Positions 1-8,866 are shown, counted from the stretch's first letter. The stretch is 64,000 bases of DNA from Hymenobacter aerilatus (GCF_022921095.1 NZ_CP095053.1:3948501-4012500); one strand, 5' to 3'. A program made the numbers and translations. Notes: generated by a model not told the origin, from the letters alone.

Positions 1-434
1 GCCGCCCACACCAGAAAACTACCTGGATTGAGAAGGGGGTAGTGAAGAACCTGTATACCTCGCGCTACTGGGCCCAGAAAGCCGGCATTCCAGATATTCC
101 GCGCCCCAATGGCTGGATTATGGAAGGCGGCACGCAGAGCCTGGAAGACATGATTAAGGGCACGCAGAAAGGCATTCTGGTGACGCGCCTATGGTATATC
201 CGCCCCGTAGACCCACAAACGCTGCTTTACACCGGCCTGACCCGCGACGGAACCTTCTACATCGAGAACGGCAAGATCAAGCACCCAGTGAAGAACTTCC
301 GTTTCAACGAGTCGCCTATTATCATGCTGAACAACCTGGAGGCCATTGGCAAGCCCGTGCGCATGGGCGGCAACCTGGTGCCCCCGCTGAAAATTCGTGA
401 CTTCACCTTCACGAGCCTGTCGGACGCGGTGTAG
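1..434 (+). CDS. PmbA/TldE-like metallopeptidase subunit, 3' end only
   Basis: This is the C-terminal 143 codons of a gene that begins before the window. The frame is open back to base 3, and the residues before the internal GTG at 42 (TTWIEKGVV) align with the same region of the complete paralog at 4321-5646 (INWINKGKV), so the GTG is not the start. Shared blocks include LYTSRYWAQK, FIMEGGTQSLE-type and FNESPIIMLNNLE; the last residues (RDFTFTSLSDAV) are identical in both. TldE/PmbA is the partner of the TldD peptidase in a heterodimer that degrades small unfolded peptides. The metal-binding HExxxH is not expected in this subunit. It is followed by an inverted repeat and then a TldD gene. 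Family assignment is firm; the substrate is unknown. Confidence 0.85.
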   Translation, partial: RPHQKTTWIEKGVVKNLYTSRYWAQKAGIPDIPRPNGWIMEGGTQSLEDMIKGTQKGILVTRLWYIRPVDPQTLLYTGLTRDGTFYIENGKIKHPVKNFRFNESPIIMLNNLEAIGKPVRMGGNLVPPLKIRDFTFTSLSDAV

Positions 435-458
435 GTGTAAGTGTTGAGTTGAACAGAG

Positions 459-592
459 TGTCATGCTGAGCGCAGCGGAGCGAAGTCGAAGCATCTCTAC
501 CGCTTCGTTGCGAACAGCTGAAATTACTTACGGTAGAGATGCTTCGACTTCGCTCCGTCCCTTGCTCGATGCGCAACATACTCATCATGACA
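459..592. repeat. Intergenic inverted repeat, TGTCATGCTGAGC family
   Basis: Perfect 27-bp arms lie at 476-502 and 531-557 around a 28-nt loop. A shorter outer pair (TGTCAT at 459, ATGACA at 587) extends the element to both ends of the gap between two genes. The outer motif TGTCATnCTGAGC recurs in the elements at 35334-35457 and 52417-52523. It could fold in RNA from either strand; no U-run makes it a classical terminator. Confidence 0.8.
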
Positions 593-650
593 GACAAGTT
601 AGGACGCGTGCACTTCCTACCCTTCCTTCTATCGCCTAACCCCTACCCCT

Positions 651-2306
651 TTGAAACGTCGTGATTTTGTGGGACTGACTGGCCTCGCGGCTGGCTCCCT
701 TTTACTACCCAGCATCCCCGGTTTCGGCAGCGGCTTGTTGGTGTCACCGGAGCGCCTGCTGGAGCCCGGCCTAGACGTGGCGCTGAAAAAGCGCCTGGCC
801 GATGTAGCGCTGAATGCCGCCAAATCGGCGGGGGCTACCTACGCCGACGTGCGCATTGGTCGCTACCTCAACCAAGGTATTTTCACCCGCGAAAAGCAGG
901 TGCAGAACATTGCTAGCAGCGAAAGCCAAGGCGTTGGCGTGCGAGTTATTGCCAATGGCACCTGGGGCTTTGCCTCTACCAACCAGATAACCGACGAAGG
1001 CATTGCCAAAGCCGCGCAACTGGCCGTAGCCATCGCCAAGGCCAACAGCAAGGTGCAAAAGGAGCCCGTGAAGCTGGTGCCGCAGAAAGGCTACGGCACG
1101 GTGTCGTGGAAAACGCCCATCACGCAGAATGCTTTTGAGGTACCCATTGCCCAGAAGGTAGATTTGCTGATGGAAACCAACGCCAAGGCCCTGGCCGGCG
1201 GCGCGTCGTTTGTGAACTCAGCGCTGTTTCAGGTGAACGAGCAGAAGTATTTTGCTAGCACCGATGGCTCCTACATCGACCAGGATATTCACCGCATCTG
1301 GCCTACCTTCACTGTTACGGCCATCGACCGGGCTTCGGGCAAGTTCCGCTCGCGGCCTTCTATGAGTGCGTCGATGGGCCTGGGCTACGAGTATCTCACG
1401 CCCAGCGCCAAGGAGAAAATTGCCGGGCCAGCCGGCTCCGATGTAATTGGCTACAAGCAGCGCTACGACATTCTGGAAGACGTGACCAATGCCACCAAAC
1501 AGGTGAAGCAGAAGCTCACGGCTAAGTCGGTGACGCCCGGCAAGTACGACCTCGTACTCGACCCCCACCACTTGGGCCTGACCATTCACGAATCGGTAGG
1601 GCACCCTTTGGAGCTGGACCGCGTGCTGGGCTACGAGGCCAACTATGCCGGCACCTCCTTTGCCGACCTCCAGTGGAAAGCCAAGAACATTCCGTACGGC
1701 TCGAAGGCCGTAAACATTGTGGCCGATAAGCTGCAACCGGGCTCGTTGGGTGCCGTGGGCTACGACGACGAAGGCGTGAAAACTAAGCGCTGGGACCTGA
1801 TCAAAGAAGGCAAGCTGGTAGATTACCAGAAAATCCGCGACCAGGCGCACATAGTGGGCCAGAACGAGTCGGATGGGTGCTGCTACGCGCAGTCGTGGCA
1901 GGATGTGCAGTTCCAACGCATGCCCAACGTGAGTTTGAAACCCGGCAAGGCCAAGCTGAGCGTAGACGACATGGTGAAGGGTATCGACAAGGGCATTTAC
2001 ATTGCCGGCAACGGTTCGTTCTCCATCGACCAGCAGCGCTACAACTTTCAGTTCGGCGGCATTGTGTTCTACGCCATCGAGAAAGGTAAAATCACAGGCA
2101 TGCTGGAAGACGTGGCCTACCAGGCCAACACCCAGGAGTTCTGGAATAGCTGCGCCGCCAGCTGCGACGAGTCGGACTACCGCCTCGTGGGCTTCTTCAA
2201 CGATGGCAAAGGCCAGCCCTCGCAAAGCTCGGCTGTGAGCCACGGCTCGGCCACTACCCGCTTCAACGGCGTGAACGTGATTAACACCGCCCGCAAAATT
2301 GGGTAG
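651..2306 (+). CDS. TldD-family metallopeptidase with Tat-like signal
   Basis: 551-residue TldD homolog. The metal motif HESVGH is at residues 313-318, followed by a conserved PLELDRVLGYEANYAG block; a Cys in NSCAASC near residue 505 is a plausible third metal ligand, as in known TldD structures. The N-terminus reads MKRRDFVGLTGLAAGSLLLP, a twin-arginine motif plus hydrophobic stretch, which is the reason for choosing the TTG start at 651; the paralog downstream begins with the same motif from an ATG. No Shine-Dalgarno is visible, only a pyrimidine-rich leader. TldD normally works as a heterodimer with a PmbA/TldE protein, and such genes lie on both sides. Export by Tat is predicted, not shown. 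Confidence 0.9.
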   Translation: MKRRDFVGLTGLAAGSLLLPSIPGFGSGLLVSPERLLEPGLDVALKKRLADVALNAAKSAGATYADVRIGRYLNQGIFTREKQVQNIASSESQGVGVRVIANGTWGFASTNQITDEGIAKAAQLAVAIAKANSKVQKEPVKLVPQKGYGTVSWKTPITQNAFEVPIAQKVDLLMETNAKALAGGASFVNSALFQVNEQKYFASTDGSYIDQDIHRIWPTFTVTAIDRASGKFRSRPSMSASMGLGYEYLTPSAKEKIAGPAGSDVIGYKQRYDILEDVTNATKQVKQKLTAKSVTPGKYDLVLDPHHLGLTIHESVGHPLELDRVLGYEANYAGTSFADLQWKAKNIPYGSKAVNIVADKLQPGSLGAVGYDDEGVKTKRWDLIKEGKLVDYQKIRDQAHIVGQNESDGCCYAQSWQDVQFQRMPNVSLKPGKAKLSVDDMVKGIDKGIYIAGNGSFSIDQQRYNFQFGGIVFYAIEKGKITGMLEDVAYQANTQEFWNSCAASCDESDYRLVGFFNDGKGQPSQSSAVSHGSATTRFNGVNVINTARKIG

Positions 2307-2466
2307 AACTAAAAGCTAAAAAACTAGCTCCCCTCCTTTTCCAAGGAGGAGTTGGGGGTGGTCTAACTAGAGTTAGAAAACTAGAACTAGTATCGTTCTA
2401 ACAACAGAAACCACCCCCAACCCCTCCTTGAAAAAAGGAGGGGAGCTAATTTTTTAACTTTTAGTT
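2307..2466. repeat. 160-bp nested inverted repeat (CCCTCC...GGAGGG / CCACCCCCAAC)
   Basis: It begins one base after the upstream stop codon. Outer arms at 2307-2362 and about 2411-2466 pair almost fully (AACTAAAAGCT... with ...AGCTTTTAGTT-like), and each arm is itself a small hairpin of CCCTCC and GGAGGG runs next to GGGGGTGGT or ACCACCCCC. This fills the whole gap between the two tldD paralogs. It resembles the element at 4163-4296 in design but not in sequence. Confidence 0.8.
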
Positions 2467-2504
2467 TTAATTATATTTAAATCCCTATATACCCCTCACA
2501 GCCT

Positions 2505-4154
2505 ATGCGTCGTCGTGATTTTGTGGGGCTGACTGGTCTGGCGACCGGGGCCTTGTTCCTACCCTCGCTGCCTGGCTTCGGCGGCACACCCGTAGAGGTA
2601 GAGCGTCTGTTGGAAGGCGTAGACATAGCAGTGAAAAAACGTCTGGCCGACGCCGCGCTGAACGCGGCCAAATCGGCGGGGGCCAGCTACGCCGATGCAC
2701 GGGTAGGGCGCTACCTGAATCAGTACGTGTTCACCCGCGAGAAGCAGGTGCAGAACATCGTGAACACCGAAAGCTATGGGGTAGGCGTGCGCGTGCTGGT
2801 GAACGGCGCCTGGGGCTTTGCGGCCACTAATAACGTGACAGAGGCCGCCGTAGCCCAAGCTGCCCGCGAAGCCGTAGCCATTGCCAAGGCCAACGCCAAA
2901 ATTCAGAAAACGCCCGTGCAGCTGGCCCCGCAGCGTGGCTATGGCGAAGTGAGCTGGAAAACGCCCATAGAGCAAAACGCTTTCGAGGTACCGGTGAAGC
3001 AAAAGGCTGATTTCCTGCTGGCAGTAAATGCCAAGGCCATGGACAACGGCGCGAGCTACGTCAACTCGAACCTATTTCAGGTGAACGAGCAGAAGTACTT
3101 TGCCAGCACCGACGGTTCCTACATCGACCAGGACGTGCACCGCATCTGGCCTACCTTCGACGTGACGGTGATTGACCGCGCCTCGGGCAAGTTCCGCTCG
3201 CGCGACTCGCTAGGCACGTCTATGGGCATGGGCTACGAGTACCTCACACCTCGCGCCCAAGACAAGGTAGCCGGCCCAGCTGGCTCTGGCGTGATTGGCT
3301 ACAAGCAGCGCTACGATATGCTGGAAGATGCCGCCTTGGCTGCCAAGCAGGCCAAGGCCAAGCTTACGGCTAAGAGCGTCGTACCAGGCAAGTACGACCT
3401 CGTGCTGGACCCGGACCATCTGGGCCTGACGATTCACGAGTCAGTAGGGCACCCCTTGGAGCTGGACCGCGTGCTGGGCTACGAGGCCAACTATGCCGGC
3501 ACCTCTTTCGCTACTCTCGACAAGCTGAAATCGGGCAACTTCAAGTACGGCTCATCGGCGGTGAACATTGTAGCCGACAAGCTGCAACCCGGCTCACTGG
3601 GTGCTGTGGGCTACGACGATGAAGGCGTGAAAACCGGTGAGTGGGACCTGATAAAGGGCGGCGTGCTGGTGAACTACGAGAAAATCCGCGACCAGGCGGG
3701 GGTAGTCGGCCAAGACCACTCCGACGGCTGCTGCTACGCCGACTCCTGGAACAACGTGCAGTTCCAACGGATGCCTAACGTGAGTCTGCGCCCCAGCGCC
3801 AAGAAGATGAGCGTGGATGAGATGATTAAAGGCGTCGACAAAGGCATTTACATTGTGGGCGCCGGCTCCTACTCTATCGACCAGCAACGCTACAACTTTC
3901 AGTTTGGCGGCAAGTTGTTTTATGCCATTGAGAAGGGCAAAATCACGGGGCAGATTGAGGACGTGGCCTACCAGTCGAACACGCAGGAGTTCTGGAACAG
4001 CTGCGCCGCCACCTGCGACCAGTCGGACTACCGTTTCCTGGGCACCTTCTTCGACGGGAAAGGCCAACCGCCGCAGGTATCGGCTGTGAGCCACGGTTCC
4101 GCTACTACGCGGTTCAATGGCGTGAATGTGATTAATACGGCGCGGAAGATTTAA
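2505..4154 (+). CDS. TldD-family metallopeptidase with Tat-like signal, paralog 2
   Basis: 549 residues, closely similar to the preceding gene along its whole length, so a tandem duplicate. ATG start gives MRRRDFVGLTGLATGALFLP, a twin-arginine signal-like segment. HESVGH is at residues 311-316; the NSCAATC segment near the C-terminus holds a candidate metal-ligand Cys. Expected role: peptidase subunit of a TldD/TldE heterodimer, here probably outside the cytoplasm. The next gene, after a second inverted repeat, is a PmbA/TldE-like partner, so the two may be co-expressed. No frameshift or missing motif is seen; both copies look functional. Confidence 0.9.
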   Translation: MRRRDFVGLTGLATGALFLPSLPGFGGTPVEVERLLEGVDIAVKKRLADAALNAAKSAGASYADARVGRYLNQYVFTREKQVQNIVNTESYGVGVRVLVNGAWGFAATNNVTEAAVAQAAREAVAIAKANAKIQKTPVQLAPQRGYGEVSWKTPIEQNAFEVPVKQKADFLLAVNAKAMDNGASYVNSNLFQVNEQKYFASTDGSYIDQDVHRIWPTFDVTVIDRASGKFRSRDSLGTSMGMGYEYLTPRAQDKVAGPAGSGVIGYKQRYDMLEDAALAAKQAKAKLTAKSVVPGKYDLVLDPDHLGLTIHESVGHPLELDRVLGYEANYAGTSFATLDKLKSGNFKYGSSAVNIVADKLQPGSLGAVGYDDEGVKTGEWDLIKGGVLVNYEKIRDQAGVVGQDHSDGCCYADSWNNVQFQRMPNVSLRPSAKKMSVDEMIKGVDKGIYIVGAGSYSIDQQRYNFQFGGKLFYAIEKGKITGQIEDVAYQSNTQEFWNSCAATCDQSDYRFLGTFFDGKGQPPQVSAVSHGSATTRFNGVNVINTARKI

Positions 4155-4162
4155 CAATGTGT

Positions 4163-4296
4163 GCCTCACCCCCTAGCCCCCTCTCCGAAAAAGGAGAGGG
4201 GGACTAATTTCTAGTTTTCTAGAATTAAAAAAGCTAGAATCTAGTCTAAAGCTAGTTCCCCCTCTCCTGCTCGGAGAGGGGGCTAGGGGGTGAGGC
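4163..4296. repeat. 134-bp nested inverted repeat (GCCTCACCCCCTAGCCCCC)
   Basis: Arms 4163-4206 and 4253-4296 are near-perfect complements; each arm also folds on itself (CCCCCTCTCC with GGAGAGGGGG). The loop is AT-rich with several CTAG tetramers. It sits between the stop of the second tldD and the ATG at 4321. Confidence 0.85.
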
Positions 4297-4320
4297 GCCA
4301 CCAGAACGACACAAACTACC

Positions 4321-5646
4321 ATGGCAATCCTCTCCCAAGAACAAGCCCAGGCTATTCTGCAAAAAGTCCTCAGCTTCAGCACCGCCGATGAGTGCCAGGC
4401 CACGCTATCGGGTCGCTCGGCGGGCAACATCCGCTACGCCCGCAATGCTGTGAGTACGGCGGGTAAGTCCGATAACGTGTCGCTGGCCGTGGAGTCGCGG
4501 TTTGGCAAGCGTTCTGGCGTGGCTACCTGCAATCAGTTTGACGACGCTACCCTGAAACGCTGCGTGCAGCGGGCCGAGGAAACCGCCAAACTGGCCCCCG
4601 ATGACCCCGAGTACATGCCCCTGCTCGGCCCGCAACAGTACCTCACGCCCAACGCCTTTGCCGCCAGCACCGCCGCCGATACGGCAGATGCCCGCGCGCA
4701 AGCCGCCGGCGACAGCATCGCGCTGTGCGAAGCGCGCAAGCTCACGGCCGCTGGCTTCCTGGAAAACAGCAGCAGCTTCCGGGCCCTGCGCAACAGCAAG
4801 GGCCTGCAAGCCTACCAACCCGATACCTACGTCGACTTTTCGGTGACGGTGCGCACAGCCGATGGCCTAGGCTCGGGCTATGCCGTAGCCGATTTTACGG
4901 ACGTGAAGCAGTTCGACGCGAAGGTGCTGACGGAACGCGCGGCCAGTAAAGCGGCTGGCTCGGTAGGCGCCCGCGCCATCGAACCGGGTAAGTACACCGT
5001 GATTCTAGAGCCCGCCGCGCTGGTGTCGGACGAAGGTCTGCTCAACAACCTGATGTACTCGCTCGACGCCCGCTCGGCCGACGAAGGCCGCTCGTTCTTG
5101 AGCAAGAAAGGAGGCGGCACCAAGAAAGGCGAAAAGCTCTTCGATGAGCGCGTCACCATCTACACCGACCCCACCAACCCCGCCGCGCCCAGCGGCGTGT
5201 TCGACGGCGAAGGCCTCCCCGTGAAGCGCATCAACTGGATCAACAAGGGCAAGGTCGACAACCTATACTACTCGCGCTACTGGGCCCAGAAAAACAACGT
5301 GGCCCCTACCCCCTTTCCCGGCAACTTCATCATGGAGGGTGGCACGCAGAGCCTAGAGGAAATGATCAAAAGCACGCAGAAAGGCATCCTAGTAACGCGC
5401 CTGTGGTATATCCGCGGCGTAGACCCGCAGACGCTTCTCTTCACCGGCCTGACGCGCGACGGTACGTTCTACATCGAAAACGGCCAAGTGAAGTTTCCGG
5501 TGAAAAACCTGCGCTTCAACGAGTCGCCGGTGATTATGCTGAACAACTTGGAAACCATTGGTAAGCAGCAGCGCCTGGGCGGCAACCTCGTACCGCCGCT
5601 CAAGATTCGCGACTTCACCTTCACGAGCCTGTCGGACGCGGTGTAA
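4321..5646 (+). CDS. PmbA/TldE-like metallopeptidase subunit
   Basis: 441-residue member of the TldD/PmbA superfamily, the size of E. coli PmbA. It lacks HExxxH, as expected of the TldE-type subunit, and carries the family C-terminal glycine-rich region (IMEGGTQSLEEMIKSTQKGILVTRLWY). The N-terminus (MAILSQEQAQAIL) has no signal sequence, unlike the two upstream TldD proteins. The C-terminal third is nearly identical to the partial gene at the window start. It is followed within 3 bases by a strong terminator, marking the end of the cluster. Confidence 0.88.
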   Translation: MAILSQEQAQAILQKVLSFSTADECQATLSGRSAGNIRYARNAVSTAGKSDNVSLAVESRFGKRSGVATCNQFDDATLKRCVQRAEETAKLAPDDPEYMPLLGPQQYLTPNAFAASTAADTADARAQAAGDSIALCEARKLTAAGFLENSSSFRALRNSKGLQAYQPDTYVDFSVTVRTADGLGSGYAVADFTDVKQFDAKVLTERAASKAAGSVGARAIEPGKYTVILEPAALVSDEGLLNNLMYSLDARSADEGRSFLSKKGGGTKKGEKLFDERVTIYTDPTNPAAPSGVFDGEGLPVKRINWINKGKVDNLYYSRYWAQKNNVAPTPFPGNFIMEGGTQSLEEMIKSTQKGILVTRLWYIRGVDPQTLLFTGLTRDGTFYIENGQVKFPVKNLRFNESPVIMLNNLETIGKQQRLGGNLVPPLKIRDFTFTSLSDAV

Positions 5647-5648
5647 CG

Positions 5649-5684
5649 AAAAGCCCCGCACCCTACCCGGGGTGCGGGGCTTTT
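5649..5684. terminator. Bidirectional intrinsic terminator
   Basis: 15-bp perfect stem AAAAGCCCCGCACCC / GGGTGCGGGGCTTTT with a 6-nt loop, A-run before and T-run after. It separates the convergent PmbA gene (plus) and beta-barrel gene (minus). Confidence 0.92.
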
Positions 5685-5708
5685 CTGAGGTAGGGGGTGT
5701 AGAGACCT

Positions 5709-6338
5709 TTACTTATCCTTCACGCCAAAAAGATACCCCAGCGAGAATTGAGCGACGCGGTTGTAGAGGCCACCTATACTTAGCTGCTGCCGGAACTGAC
5801 GCTCGTCGGGGTCGCGGTTGATGTCGGTCAGGCCATAGTTGTAGCGCACATCCAGAAAAAAGCCCGACACAAACTCGACGCCTACGCCACCCACCGCACC
5901 CGCTTCCAGCTTTTGGAAGCTAGCACTACCACTGTCGCTGGCACCGAGCATGATACCCAGTTGTGGGCCCACATTTACGTACACATGCTTCCCAATGTAC
6001 TGCCGCAGCAGCACCGGCACATTCAGGTAGCTAATGCGCCGGCTGGCCGTGTGGGGCTGCCCCGAGGTATTTCGTGTTCCGGTGGTCTTGACTCCCTGAA
6101 AGCTCAACTGCAACTCCGATTGCACAGCAAATCCCTGGCTACTAGGCTTGAACCGCACCACCGTACCAAACACAGGCCCCACGCAAGCACGTGGCTCGCT
6201 GTTGATGGTGCCCGACAGCGTAGCGCTATTTAGGCCTACCCTCAGGCCCAGGCGAGTACCACTTACCTGAGCGTGTGCGGTTGCACCTGCCAGACTGCAC
6301 GCGCCCAGCACTATACTGGCTATATACTTACGCATCAT
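5709..6338 (-). CDS. Outer-membrane beta-barrel protein (PorT-like), copy 1
   Basis: 209 residues. A cleavable signal peptide (MMRKYIASIVLGACSLAGATAHAQ) is followed by alternating-residue beta strands typical of the OmpA/PorT-like 'outer membrane protein beta-barrel' families of Bacteroidota: VSGTRLGLRVGLNSATLSG, SELQLSFQG, YLNVPVLLRQYIG, FLDVRYNYGLTDIN. The terminal strand ends in an aromatic-rich segment (QFSLGYLFGVKDK). It is the last of four adjacent paralogs on this strand, 18 bases after the next copy. Specific function unknown; no porin specificity can be read. Confidence 0.8.
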   Translation of the reverse strand: MMRKYIASIVLGACSLAGATAHAQVSGTRLGLRVGLNSATLSGTINSEPRACVGPVFGTVVRFKPSSQGFAVQSELQLSFQGVKTTGTRNTSGQPHTASRRISYLNVPVLLRQYIGKHVYVNVGPQLGIMLGASDSGSASFQKLEAGAVGGVGVEFVSGFFLDVRYNYGLTDINRDPDERQFRQQLSIGGLYNRVAQFSLGYLFGVKDK

Positions 6339-6356
6339 CTTCAGAAAATGTAGAAA

Positions 6357-7040
6357 CTAGCGCCCGCCGAAAGCATAGCCCACCGAAAACTCCAGCACGC
6401 GGTTGTGCAAGCCACCTATGCCGTAGGCCTCGCGTAGTTGCCGAACGTTCTCGTCTTTCACAATATCCGTGAGGCCGTAGTTGAGGCGGGCCGCCACCAG
6501 CAAGCCACTGGGCAGGTCGATGCCCACGCCACCGCAGAGGCCCAGGTCGCTTCTGTAGCTTTTGGCAACATCCATGTCCGATGTGGTGTAGTAGCTGCCG
6601 CTGCCGGAAGACGTGTAGCTGGTTTGCCCTTTCAAGCGGCCGCTCAATAGAATGCCTACCTGTGGCCCAAACTGCACGTTTACCACATTACCCAAGTATA
6701 TCTTGGCCAGGATTGGCAGGTTGAGGTAGGCTAGGTTGGTTTTGTTGGTCAGGTCTACCGGTCCTACGGGAATAACGTTCTTTGAGCCTTGCGCTGAGTA
6801 AGTTAGCTCGGGCTGCACAGCAAACCGCGCCGATGGTTTCCAACGCAGGAAAGCGCCAATACTAGGGCCGGCTTTAAACTCCGTTTCCTGATTGAGGGTG
6901 CCGTCCAGCACGGCCATGTTCAACCCTACTTTTGCGCCTACCTGGGTAGTTGGTTGATTGTAGCTTCTGCGGTGCTGCGCCTGTACGGCTGTGCTACCCA
7001 TCATCACTAACAATGCCAGCGTTGTAATACTTTTATTCAT
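6357..7040 (-). CDS. Outer-membrane beta-barrel protein (PorT-like), copy 2
   Basis: 227 residues with signal peptide MNKSITTLALLVMMGSTAVQAQ. It shares the strand pattern of its neighbours: VGAKVGLNMAVLDGTLNQE, RFAVQPELTYSAQG, LAYLNLPILAKIYLG, NVQFGPQVGILLSG, VAARLNYGLTDI, LEFSVGYAFGGR. Together with the gene 18 bases downstream it probably forms a two-gene unit. Cell location: outer membrane, inferred from signal plus barrel strands. Role unknown. Confidence 0.8.
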   Translation of the reverse strand: MNKSITTLALLVMMGSTAVQAQHRRSYNQPTTQVGAKVGLNMAVLDGTLNQETEFKAGPSIGAFLRWKPSARFAVQPELTYSAQGSKNVIPVGPVDLTNKTNLAYLNLPILAKIYLGNVVNVQFGPQVGILLSGRLKGQTSYTSSGSGSYYTTSDMDVAKSYRSDLGLCGGVGIDLPSGLLVAARLNYGLTDIVKDENVRQLREAYGIGGLHNRVLEFSVGYAFGGR

Positions 7041-7215
7041 AAATAAAGGAAAGGGTAAAATGCGTGAAGTGGCGCTGTCAGCAACTTTTCCGCCAAAAAA
7101 GCCCTGTTTCCTTCATTTATCCTGGCTATAACGAAAGAAAGTCCCGCCGCACCAGCTAACACCGACACAACAAGACTTTCACTATTTAGAGAAACCACCT
7201 ATAAGTATCTCTTCC

Positions 7216-7896
7216 CTACCCACCTAGCTGATAACTCACTGATGCTTGTGCTACTTGGTTCTTTAGGCTGCCGCCGTAGGTATCTGGCTCAAGCTTGCGG
7301 CTGATGGAAATGAAACCAGCTGAGTAGCGCAGACCTATTGCGAAACCACCTGGCAGCTTCACGCCTGCGCCGGCACACGCGCCCACATCGAACCGTTGAT
7401 AATGGTCAGTAGCGGCTTGATCGAAATTGCTTGGGCCTTGATGATGGCCAATATTGAAAACAGATACTCTTCTCTCGTACCCTTTTTCGTGTGCGGCGAA
7501 TAATAAACCTCCTTGCGGCCCCGTCTCTAAGTAAAACCTTCCTAACATCACTCTGGCCACCACGGGTACATTCAGGTAGTGCAGCGTAAGGCGATAGTCA
7601 GCGTAATAAGCATTGTCAGGAATAAGTCCATTGGATACCGTTAAGTCGGAAGCCTGACGACTGTATTGCAACTCCGGCACCAGCGACAAACGGCCGACTA
7701 ACTTTTTCTCATAGAATACGCCTACCTGATAGCCTATCCGCCCCTTGGCATTAGTTTGGCCTTCATAATAGGTACGCGTCCTACCATTCTCTTTGGTAGC
7801 CAGCGTAGCGTAGTGCGCCCCAGCCTTTACGCCGAACTGGGCCTGCGCGGCGCTTGCTAGCAGTACGCCCGCAGCAAGGAATAGGAGTTGTTTCAT
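7216..7896 (-). CDS. Outer-membrane beta-barrel protein (PorT-like), copy 3
   Basis: 226 residues. I chose the ATG at 7896 because it starts a typical signal peptide (MKQLLFLAAGVLLASAAQAQ) that matches the start of copy 4; an upstream in-frame codon at 7923 would add nine residues before the signal. Strand motifs: FGVKAGAHYATLATK, LSLVPELQYSRQAS, LHYLNVPVVARVMLG, FYLETGPQGGLLFAA, IGLRYSAGFISIS. The C-terminus ends QASVSYQLGG. Function unknown. Confidence 0.78.
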   Translation of the reverse strand: MKQLLFLAAGVLLASAAQAQFGVKAGAHYATLATKENGRTRTYYEGQTNAKGRIGYQVGVFYEKKLVGRLSLVPELQYSRQASDLTVSNGLIPDNAYYADYRLTLHYLNVPVVARVMLGRFYLETGPQGGLLFAAHEKGYERRVSVFNIGHHQGPSNFDQAATDHYQRFDVGACAGAGVKLPGGFAIGLRYSAGFISISRKLEPDTYGGSLKNQVAQASVSYQLGG

Positions 7897-7988
7897 ATAG
7901 ATGGATATGAGTGGTAAAAACAAACGAGCTGTCTCTTTGCAGAGACAGCCCGTTGCCTAAACGTTGCATATCCGTCGTTCTGAAGCTG

Positions 7989-8606
7989 CTAATGCCCGAG
8001 CTGCAACGCTACATAGCCTTGAAACACACGGTTTTTGAGGCGGGCGTCGTTCACGCCGGAAAGGTTGTCCACATCGTTTATGTCGTTGAGGCCAGCGTTG
8101 AAGCGGGCACCGATGAGTAGGGCCGAGAACTTCAGCCCTACCCCAGCGCACAGGCTGAAATCGCCGCGCTTGAAGTCGCCGGTGGCGCCGCGCTTGTAAT
8201 CTTCGTAGGATGCGGCACCGCCTGTACCTTGCACGCGTTGGGTCCCATCTTTGGTCGCGTCAAGCAGGAACGAAAACTGCGGGCCGGCTTCCACAAATAC
8301 GGGCCCTACGTGCACTTTCGCCAGCACCGGCACCGTGAAGTAGTGCATTTTGGTGTCGAAGTCTTCAAACTGGCTTTTAAAATTACCGCCCTGCGACGAG
8401 TACAGGAGCTCCGGCTGCACCGACAGCGGCCCGATCAGCTTGGCCTCGTAGAACACACCTGCATGGTAGGAAGTCTTGTAGTTAGTGCTTCCGTCGATGT
8501 TTTCACCGTTGAGCACAGATTGGTTGATGCCGGCTTTCACGCCGAGTTGGGCGTAGGCGCCGCTGCTCAGCAGCAGGCCAAACAGCAGGAAGAAGAACTG
8601 TTTCAT
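7989..8606 (-). CDS. Outer-membrane beta-barrel protein (PorT-like), copy 4
   Basis: 205 residues. Signal peptide MKQFFFLLFGLLLSSGAYAQ, then LGVKAGINQSVLNGENIDG, LSVQPELLYSSQGG, MHYFTVPVLAKVHVG, VFVEAGPQFSFLLDA, LIGARFNAGLNDINDV, VFQGYVALQLGH. It is the first gene of the tandem set of four minus-strand paralogs, and the closest relative of copy 3. The family is often annotated as 'porin family protein' or 'outer membrane beta-barrel protein'; no ligand can be assigned. Confidence 0.8.
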   Translation of the reverse strand: MKQFFFLLFGLLLSSGAYAQLGVKAGINQSVLNGENIDGSTNYKTSYHAGVFYEAKLIGPLSVQPELLYSSQGGNFKSQFEDFDTKMHYFTVPVLAKVHVGPVFVEAGPQFSFLLDATKDGTQRVQGTGGAASYEDYKRGATGDFKRGDFSLCAGVGLKFSALLIGARFNAGLNDINDVDNLSGVNDARLKNRVFQGYVALQLGH

Positions 8607-8866
8607 GACTGGTAGAATGGGGTTGTCGCGTTTGTTAAGGTGAACTGCCCCTTTAAACGTTACTCAGGCCGCGCAGTATATCCCGCCGCCTATTATTTTG
8701 GCAGGCACCACCAGCTAGGGCGTACATTGCGGCTAGGGAATAGCATCTGTTGCAACAGACATTCGGTTTTTTTGCGTTTTTAGCAAAAACGGATGCCACC
8801 CTCTGCCTGTTTGTCGCGTCCTTTCCTTGGCTTCGGCTTCTTTACTTCTTAATTCTTACTTCTCCC

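Noticed and set aside
1218..2243. 341-residue open frame on the minus strand
   Set aside because: It lies wholly antisense to the first tldD, whose protein has clear motifs. GC-rich third positions on one strand often give long false frames on the other.
8750..8866. N-terminal extension of the DUF4159 gene
   Set aside because: T-rich with codons rare here, and no domain; more likely leader sequence.
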